A DNA stretch of 13,115 bases from assembly GCA_018241865.1 (NCBI GenBank), contig JAFECY010000077.1, positions 1 to 13,115 of the forward strand. Reading direction: 5' to 3'. The translations under genes were made by a program, and so were the position numbers. Within the stretch, counting starts at the first letter, position 1, and each line of letters starts with the position of its first letter. The stretch is from Pseudomonadota bacterium. GTDB lineage: Bacteria; Pseudomonadota; Gammaproteobacteria; Burkholderiales; Burkholderiaceae_D. The notes under the pieces were generated by a model. That model worked only from the letters and a program-made list of their open reading frames with translations. It did not search any database and was not told the origin of the DNA. Positions 8,405 through 13,115 of the stretch are shown here, piece after piece.

Positions 8405-9112
8405 ATGTCGCCTCCTACTGTCGCCGATGCCTTGGCCGGCGCGCGCTATTTGCCGCCGGCTGCAACGAATGCCAAGACAGTTTTACTGGTCGGCGCTGCT
8501 GGCCGTCTCGGCGAACGTGTCTTGGTACGTTTGCTGGGCACTGCCGAATATCGACGCGTCTATGTGATGGCGGAAGATGCCATGCAATCCACCGAGCCGA
8601 AACTGGCGCCGCTTGTTTCGACTGAATGGGATCATCCAATCGATCATGTGATTGCCGTGGTGAGTGAGGATGCCTCTGCGGGATCGACTATTTTTTGCAA
8701 GCGCACGGAAATTTATTCGTCGTTGCAGCCTGCGGAAGTCATGCCGCTGGCTCGACAGGCAGCCAGCCTTGGCGTGTCGCGTTTTGTGCTGGTGACGCCG
8801 ACCGATGTATTCTCCCAGCCATCGGCAGTTTACGCACAAATTGCCAACTTAATGGAAGTGGAATTGCATCAGATCGGATTTCAATCTCTGCTGCTGGTGC
8901 GGCCATCTGATAGCGAAGTACGCCGGTGGCATGGGACTTTGGGTGAACGTATGGTTCATGTGTTGGTGAATACCATGGCAGGTTTGATGGTTGGTGCGAA
9001 ACATGCGCCGCTTTCGCTGGATAAGACGGCGCGCGCAATCGTACATGCCGTCCTAGATGCGCCACTTGGCATCAACGTCATCGAGCATGCGCACCTGCAT
9101 CGATTGTGTTGA
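8405..9112 (+). CDS. SDR-like NAD(P)-binding Rossmann-fold protein, function unknown
   Basis: The 235-residue protein has an N-terminal dinucleotide-binding motif, VLLVGAAGRLGERVL, with glycines 30, 33 and 36, preceded by a 20-residue extension. The overall order of beta strands and the end (about 195-228, finishing with INVIEHAHLHRL) resembles the atypical SDR group that includes HTATIP2- and YbjT-like proteins. Tyr143 is in the place of the usual catalytic Tyr, but the Lys four residues on is Ala147, so the standard Tyr-xxx-Lys pair is absent. This suggests a sensor, binding protein or altered enzyme; no substrate can be named. Two ATGs are in tandem: AGGAAAG at 8394-8400 is better spaced for the second (8405) than for the first (8402), so I use the second. 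It sits between purF (38 nt) and a PLP enzyme gene (25 nt) on the same strand. Confidence 0.75.
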   Translation: MSPPTVADALAGARYLPPAATNAKTVLLVGAAGRLGERVLVRLLGTAEYRRVYVMAEDAMQSTEPKLAPLVSTEWDHPIDHVIAVVSEDASAGSTIFCKRTEIYSSLQPAEVMPLARQAASLGVSRFVLVTPTDVFSQPSAVYAQIANLMEVELHQIGFQSLLLVRPSDSEVRRWHGTLGERMVHVLVNTMAGLMVGAKHAPLSLDKTARAIVHAVLDAPLGINVIEHAHLHRLC

Positions 9113-9137
9113 TCGTTGAAAAATGTGAATATTGATT

Positions 9138-10373
9138 ATGAGCGACCCAAAAAAATACGGTTTTACTACCACCATCCTGCATAGCGATCGACAAAAGCCG
9201 ATCGAGCACGGTTCTCTGCATAAGCCCATCCATACCGCCGTTGCTTTCGGCTATCAGGACGCACGCGAGCTGGCGGAAGTCTTTCAAGGCAAGAAATCCG
9301 GTTATCGTTATGGTCGCCAAGGCAATCCCACGGTGGCAGCGTTGGAGGACAAGATCACTGGTATGGAGCAGGCAGCCGCAACGATTTGCTTCGCCACGGG
9401 CATGGCGGCTATCGGCGCACTCACGCAAGCTTTGCTGCGCGCGGGCGACCATGTGGTGTCGTCCGCCTTCTTGTTCGGCAATACCAACAGCCTGTGGCAA
9501 ACCGTCACGCAACAAGGCATCGATGTGTCCTTCGTCGATGCGACGGCGGTAGCCAATGTCGAGGCGGCGTTGACGCCAGCTACGCGCATCGTGTTCGTGG
9601 AAACCATCGCCAATCCGCGCACGCAAGTGGCGGATTTGGCGCGTATCGGCGAGCTGTGTCGCCAGCGTGGCATACTTTACGTCGTCGATAACACCATGAC
9701 CACGCCTTACTTGTTTCGACCGAAGGATGTGCATGCGGGACTGGTGGTCAATGCGCTGACCAAAGCCATCGGCGGTCATGGCAATGCGCTGGGCGGCAGT
9801 CTGACCGATACGGGTTTGTACGATTGGGCGCGTTACCCGAATATTTTCGATACTTACAAACGCTATCCGACGCCGCAATGGGGCATGGCGCAAATCCGTG
9901 CCAAGAGTTTGCGCGATTTCGGTGCTTCGTTGTCGCCGGAATCGGCGCATCATCTGGCCGTCGGTGCGGAAACCATGGCTTTGCGCATGGAGCGCGAATG
10001 CGCCAACGCGCTGGCGCTGGCGCAGATGCTGGAAGCCGACGAGCGCGTGGCGGCGGTGCATTATCCCGGCTTGCCTTCGCATCCGCAACATACGTTGTCG
10101 CGCGATCTGTTCAGCGCGTATGGTGGCTTGTTCAGTTTCGAGCTGAAGGAAGGAATCGATTGCTTCGATTACATGAACAGGCTGAAACTGGCTGTCCCCG
10201 CCAGCAATCTGGGCGACACCCGCACCTTGGTTATTCCAGTAGCGCACACGATTTTCTACGAGATGGGACCGGAGCGGCGCGCTAGTATGGGCATTGCGGA
10301 ATCGCTGATCCGGGTCTCGGTCGGTATCGAAGATACCGCCGATTTGCTGGAAGATTTCAAGCAGGCGTTCTGA
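9138..10373 (+). CDS. Cystathionine gamma-synthase family PLP enzyme, possibly MetZ-like sulfhydrylase
   Basis: This is a fold-type I PLP enzyme of the Cys/Met metabolism family (CGS, CBL, methionine gamma-lyase, MetY, MetZ), acting on homoserine esters or sulfur amino acids. The 411 residues carry Tyr58/Arg60 in YGRQGNPT (phosphate contact from the neighbouring subunit), Asp184 in VVDNT, and the Schiff-base Lys209 in NALTKAIGGHG. The ring-stacking Tyr of lyases (Tyr114 in P. putida methionine gamma-lyase) is Phe113 here, in FLFGNT. I recall Phe in MetZ-type O-succinylhomoserine sulfhydrylases too. The usual HPA(S/T)-xx-H segment is replaced by IPVAHTIFYE after NLGDTRTLV. The position near purF also recalls metZ. 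Exact substrate is not decidable from sequence. The ATG at 9138 is preferred over a TTG two codons upstream (9132). The stop is 11 nt from the convergent gene's stop. Confidence 0.85.
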   Translation: MSDPKKYGFTTTILHSDRQKPIEHGSLHKPIHTAVAFGYQDARELAEVFQGKKSGYRYGRQGNPTVAALEDKITGMEQAAATICFATGMAAIGALTQALLRAGDHVVSSAFLFGNTNSLWQTVTQQGIDVSFVDATAVANVEAALTPATRIVFVETIANPRTQVADLARIGELCRQRGILYVVDNTMTTPYLFRPKDVHAGLVVNALTKAIGGHGNALGGSLTDTGLYDWARYPNIFDTYKRYPTPQWGMAQIRAKSLRDFGASLSPESAHHLAVGAETMALRMERECANALALAQMLEADERVAAVHYPGLPSHPQHTLSRDLFSAYGGLFSFELKEGIDCFDYMNRLKLAVPASNLGDTRTLVIPVAHTIFYEMGPERRASMGIAESLIRVSVGIEDTADLLEDFKQAF

Positions 10374-10384
10374 AATGTTGGCGG

Positions 10385-10981
10385 TTAAGGCAATAGGCTT
10401 TGCGCCATCGGCTGTGTCAGTTCCTGTACGCGTTTTGCGCCGGCAAATGACTTGAAGCGTTCCAGCAAGCGTTGTGGTTCGGATTCCGTGATGAGCAGCG
10501 TTGCCTGTTCCGGTTTGAGAAAACCTTGCCGCACCGTGTGCGCAAGAAAACCGAGCAAGCCATCGTAGAAGCCATCGACATTCAGCAGACCGATCGGCTT
10601 ATCGTGCAAGCCGAGTTGCAGCCAAGTGTAAGCCTCGAACAATTCTTCCAGCGTGCCGATTCCGCCCGGCATAGCGATGAAGCCATCTGACAGTTCCGCC
10701 ATCAAGGCCTTGCGTTCGTGCATATCCTTGACGACGTGCAGCTTGCTCAAACCATGATGGCCGACTTCTTTGCTCATGAGCGCTAGGGGAATGATGCCGG
10801 TGACTTCGCCGCCGAGGCGCATGACTTCGTCGGCAATGACGCCCATCAGGCCGATATTGCCGCCGCCATACACTAGGGCGATACCATCCTTGACCATTGC
10901 CGCTGCCAACTGACGTGCGAGGTCGGCATAGATTGTTTGCGTGCCGAGGGAGGAGCCACAATAGACGCAGATGGATTTCAT
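10385..10981 (-). CDS. LOG family protein (TIGR00730-type, cytokinin riboside 5'-monophosphate phosphoribohydrolase-like)
   Basis: LOG-family enzymes hydrolyse the N-glycosidic bond of nucleoside 5'-monophosphates; plant members activate cytokinins, and bacterial members are often named the same way although their physiological substrate is usually unproven. The 198-residue product has the Rossmann-like start MKSICVYCGSS, a glycine-rich VYGGGNIGLMG (37-47), the active-site MHERK with Arg90, and the signature PGGIGTLEELFEAYTWLQLG at 105-124. All signature residues look intact. I chose the ATG at 10981 because it gives the canonical N-terminus; another in-frame ATG four codons upstream (10993) is possible, and neither has a clear ribosome binding site. 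It follows the hydrolase gene by 22 nt on the same strand and is likely the last gene of the - strand operon. Confidence 0.93.
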   Translation of the reverse strand: MKSICVYCGSSLGTQTIYADLARQLAAAMVKDGIALVYGGGNIGLMGVIADEVMRLGGEVTGIIPLALMSKEVGHHGLSKLHVVKDMHERKALMAELSDGFIAMPGGIGTLEELFEAYTWLQLGLHDKPIGLLNVDGFYDGLLGFLAHTVRQGFLKPEQATLLITESEPQRLLERFKSFAGAKRVQELTQPMAQSLLP

Positions 10982-11003
10982 GCTGCTTAGCATACCATCG
11001 CAA

Positions 11004-11927
11004 CTAGACAGGGGTGCCCAGGATTTCTGCCATCACCATCGCCTGCGTTGTCGGATGAAAGGCGAGGGCGACATGTCCGATGCCGCTGACCGCTAGATTG
11101 CGGGCACCGCTCAGGCAGGAGGAAGTTTGGGGCGAGACGATATTGTCGTGATGTGAATAGATATTGACGAACAAGGCGTAGTGCGCGGGGCTTTCCTTTT
11201 CTGCCAACTGGCGCAACCAACTGTGTGGATGATCGTCCGTGCAACGCATTTGATCGCTGTTTTTGCCGATGCCGATTTCCGCCAATCCGGTGCCATGATG
11301 CGGTACGCCTAGCGTGATGACTTTGGCGATATGCGCCGCGCCATGTACACACAGGTAGGCGCGTGCCACCAACCCGCCCATGCTGTGCGCGACGATGATG
11401 ATTTTTTCCTGTCCTGACTCGCGGCGCAAGATGTCGATAGCGGCATGCACAGCCGGAAGGTAATCGTCGATACTTCCGAAAACAGGTTCCAAATCGATCG
11501 CATGATGGGTGATGTGCTTGGCGGATAAGCCGCGTCCCAGATGATGCCAGTAGCCGCTGTTGCAACCATAGCCGTGGATGAGCAAGACGGGCAGAGAGGG
11601 CGTGTCGGCAAAATTTTTTCTGGAAACGGAAAAGAAGGGCATGTACCAAGACGAGGTCAGCATGCTCGACTTGAATTCGCCGGCAAACAATCTGCATGTC
11701 TGATACCAGCGCAAAGCATGTTGCTCGGGTGTCGCGCTGCGATGTCGCCACGCCATCAGGAAATTATTGGCAGTAATCAGCAAGCGAACCAGAAAGACGC
11801 TGCCTACACCGAGCAAAGCGGCTTGCCAAGGCGTGATGGCAGGAAGCAGGTGATACATGGCAAGGCCGATACCGATTGCGGCGGCAAGCTGGATCAGCAA
11901 TAACAGCCTAGTCAGTCGGGCAACCAT
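11004..11927 (-). CDS. Membrane-anchored alpha/beta hydrolase, triacylglycerol-lipase-like
   Basis: This is a serine hydrolase of the alpha/beta fold, probably an esterase or lipase; the substrate is unknown. The 307 residues start with two predicted transmembrane helices (about 4-28 and 33-56), followed by a basic segment (WRHR). The hydrolase domain begins near 110: LLIHGYG supplies the oxyanion region at 118-119, the nucleophile is Ser182 in VAHSMGGL, the likely acid is Asp261 in SHHDNIVSP, and the likely base is His285 in GIGHVAL. The triad is complete and in normal order. LGVPHHGTGLA (206-216) is typical of lipases of this group. The ATG at 11927 is used; a TTG one codon upstream is less likely. 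It lies 34 nt after the RDD gene and 22 nt before the LOG gene. Confidence 0.88.
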   Translation of the reverse strand: MVARLTRLLLLIQLAAAIGIGLAMYHLLPAITPWQAALLGVGSVFLVRLLITANNFLMAWRHRSATPEQHALRWYQTCRLFAGEFKSSMLTSSWYMPFFSVSRKNFADTPSLPVLLIHGYGCNSGYWHHLGRGLSAKHITHHAIDLEPVFGSIDDYLPAVHAAIDILRRESGQEKIIIVAHSMGGLVARAYLCVHGAAHIAKVITLGVPHHGTGLAEIGIGKNSDQMRCTDDHPHSWLRQLAEKESPAHYALFVNIYSHHDNIVSPQTSSCLSGARNLAVSGIGHVALAFHPTTQAMVMAEILGTPV

Positions 11928-11961
11928 CAAGCGATACGATCCCGAAAGGATGAAGGGCGGG

Positions 11962-12507
11962 TCAGTCAGCCGATTTCGCGGGCGTGGCGGGCGTAGTCGG
12001 CACGGGTAGATGGTAAGTCACCAATCGTGTTCCGGCCAGCCGGTCATGTAGAAACTGGCGATTCTTGTCCAGCAAGATGGTGGCAGCCCAGAGTGCCATG
12101 CCGAGCAGCGGCAGGCCGATGCTGGCCCAGGTTTTCAAACCCCATGCTGCATCCAGCGCCAGCGCCGGTAGAAACCACATCCAGCACAGCAGATAGCGAG
12201 CGATGGCGCGTCCGAGTGAAACCGGGCCGCCATTGGCGCTGACCAATTTGATTCGCCAGGTTTTCATGGCGAGGGTCTGGCCACTACGTCGCCAGAAATA
12301 AACGAAATATAGTCCTAATACTAGGAACAGCCAGGCTTGCAATCCATGCTTTAGGTACAGGGCGTGTCTTTGTTGCAGCAGGGTGGAAAAAATCCAAGCA
12401 GCGAAAAACACCACGCCGAATAGCAGTAAAGATTCGTAAAGCATGCTGGCGAGCCGGCGTTTCAGGGGCGGGGTAGTCAGCGGGGTAAGCGGATTATTCA
12501 ACGGCAT
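11962..12507 (-). CDS. RDD family inner-membrane protein
   Basis: RDD proteins are small polytopic membrane proteins of mostly unknown function; some members have been linked to ion transport. The 181-residue product has four predicted helices (about 24-44, 57-73, 105-123, 128-147). Family landmarks are the paired Arg17/Arg18 before the first helix, SGQTLAMKTWRIKLV (75-89) after the second, and HDRLAGTRLV (154-163) near the C-terminus. The acidic residue at the start of helix 1 is Glu25 rather than the usual Asp. The tail is a short Pro/Thr/Ala-rich stretch. The ATG at 12507 is 9 nt after the DUF3106 stop with no obvious separate ribosome binding site, so coupling is likely. The helix count and motifs support the family; the transported or bound molecule cannot be inferred. 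Confidence 0.88.
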   Translation of the reverse strand: MPLNNPLTPLTTPPLKRRLASMLYESLLLFGVVFFAAWIFSTLLQQRHALYLKHGLQAWLFLVLGLYFVYFWRRSGQTLAMKTWRIKLVSANGGPVSLGRAIARYLLCWMWFLPALALDAAWGLKTWASIGLPLLGMALWAATILLDKNRQFLHDRLAGTRLVTYHLPVPTTPATPAKSAD

Positions 12508-12516
12508 CAAGGCAGA

Positions 12517-13115
12517 TTAGGGAGGGGACGCAGAGGCGGCAGGGGTTGGCAAGGGTGCAGGCGCCGGGGCGTTGGTTGCGGGCACGGCTGATTGCGGTGG
12601 TACGGTCGGTGCGGGCACAGGCGGTTTGGTCACGGGTGCCGACTTGGTGTTTTTCGACCCGGTGGCGCGCGGTAGATTGGCGACGTGCTTTTTCTTTTCA
12701 GCGTCGGCCGCGAGCTTTTTCTTTTGTTCGTCCGGCAATTTTTTGTATTGCTCCCATTCGGCGTTTTTCTGACTGGGATTGAGTTTTCTGGTGCGCGCAT
12801 AGCTTTCTCGGGCAATGCGGCGCTGCTCGGGTGTCAATTTGACCCATTCGCGCATCCGATCTTGGATGCGTTGTTGTTCATCAGGCTTCATTTTCGGATA
12901 TTTTGCCGCCAATTCCAACCATTTTTTCTTGCGTTGCGTATCGAGCTTATTCCATTCTGCAGCGAGCGGCGACAGAATTTGTTGTTGTGCCGGAGTTAAT
13001 TCCAACCACGAAGATTTGCCGCTGGAAACGGCAGGGGGACTGTTTTTATTCGTGGTCGTTGCTGGTGTGGCTGGGGCGGCATGCGCGCCGACCAGTGTTT
13101 GTAACAGGAAAAATA
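12517..13115 (-). CDS. Secreted DUF3106 domain-containing protein, N-terminus beyond the window
   Basis: The frame is open to the right edge of the window, so the start codon is missing; 198 residues are visible. Reading the - strand from base 13113, the first residues are FFLLQTLVGAHAAPA, which looks like the hydrophobic core and cleavage region of a signal peptide, so the product is probably periplasmic. A TTG at 13005 can be mistaken for a start but encodes an internal Leu. The mature part has a Trp-, Lys- and Gln-rich helical region with three related segments (WLELTPAQQQ, WNKLDTQRKK, WVKLTPEQRR), typical of the DUF3106 family, and ends in a roughly 45-residue Pro/Ala-rich tail. Two LTxxQ motifs recall Spy/CpxP periplasmic chaperones. 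It is the first visible gene of a compact - strand operon; the stop is 9 nt before the RDD gene. No biochemical function is known to me. Confidence 0.87.
   Translation of the reverse strand, partial: FFLLQTLVGAHAAPATPATTTNKNSPPAVSSGKSSWLELTPAQQQILSPLAAEWNKLDTQRKKKWLELAAKYPKMKPDEQQRIQDRMREWVKLTPEQRRIARESYARTRKLNPSQKNAEWEQYKKLPDEQKKKLAADAEKKKHVANLPRATGSKNTKSAPVTKPPVPAPTVPPQSAVPATNAPAPAPLPTPAASASPP

Noticed and set aside
9113..9137. SAM-responsive riboswitch before the Met-related PLP enzyme
   Set aside because: The gap is only 25 nt, far too short for any SAM riboswitch.
9078..10247. 389-codon open frame on the - strand over the PLP-enzyme gene
   Set aside because: Its length is striking, but it is a complement-frame artefact with Arg/Gln/His-rich sequence and no motif; the + strand protein has intact PLP motifs.
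12517..13005. DUF3106 gene starting at the TTG at 13005
   Set aside because: The frame continues upstream with signal-peptide-like residues to the window edge, so this TTG is an internal Leu codon.

Overview
The window is ordinary chromosomal housekeeping DNA with no mobile element, CRISPR array, tRNA/rRNA gene or phage remnant that I can see. Base composition is moderately GC-rich. Protein sequences and gene order (truA-trpF-trpB-trpA-accD-folC-dedD/SPOR-cvpA-purF, then a Cys/Met-metabolism PLP enzyme) fit a betaproteobacterium of the order Burkholderiales. An Oxalobacteraceae-like genome is my best guess; this rests on recollection of families and gene order, not on a search.

Left and centre, + strand (1-10373). 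The window opens inside the 3' end of truA (tRNA pseudouridine synthase). Next come trpF, trpB and trpA (late tryptophan synthesis: PRA isomerase and both subunits of tryptophan synthase), then accD (carboxyltransferase beta subunit of acetyl-CoA carboxylase). A strong intrinsic terminator at 4049-4085 closes this block. After it come folC (folate polyglutamylation), a DedD-like SPOR protein, cvpA and purF (first step of purine synthesis). folC, the SPOR gene and cvpA are packed within 4-12 nt of each other. purF has its own strong ribosome binding site. Two further + strand genes follow: an SDR-like NAD(P)-binding protein lacking the usual catalytic Tyr-Lys pair, and a cystathionine gamma-synthase-family PLP enzyme standing where metZ lies in related genomes.

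Right, - strand (10385-13115). Four genes converge on the PLP-enzyme gene with an 11-nt gap. In transcription order they are: a secreted DUF3106-type protein whose start lies beyond the window, a four-helix RDD membrane protein, a membrane-anchored alpha/beta hydrolase of the lipase type, and a LOG-family phosphoribohydrolase. Their 9-34 nt spacing suggests one operon whose promoter is outside the window.

Functionally the + strand half joins Trp, fatty-acid, folate and purine biosynthesis with cell-division/envelope proteins (SPOR, CvpA). This is an old proteobacterial neighbourhood rather than a single pathway. The points most worth a second look are Asp-to-Glu at a catalytic position of TrpA, the unusual active-site motifs of the PLP enzyme and of its SDR-like neighbour, two Spy/CpxP-like LTxxQ motifs in the DUF3106 protein, and folC starting only about 25 nt after a terminator with no visible ribosome binding site. 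I found no convincing undescribed multi-gene system.
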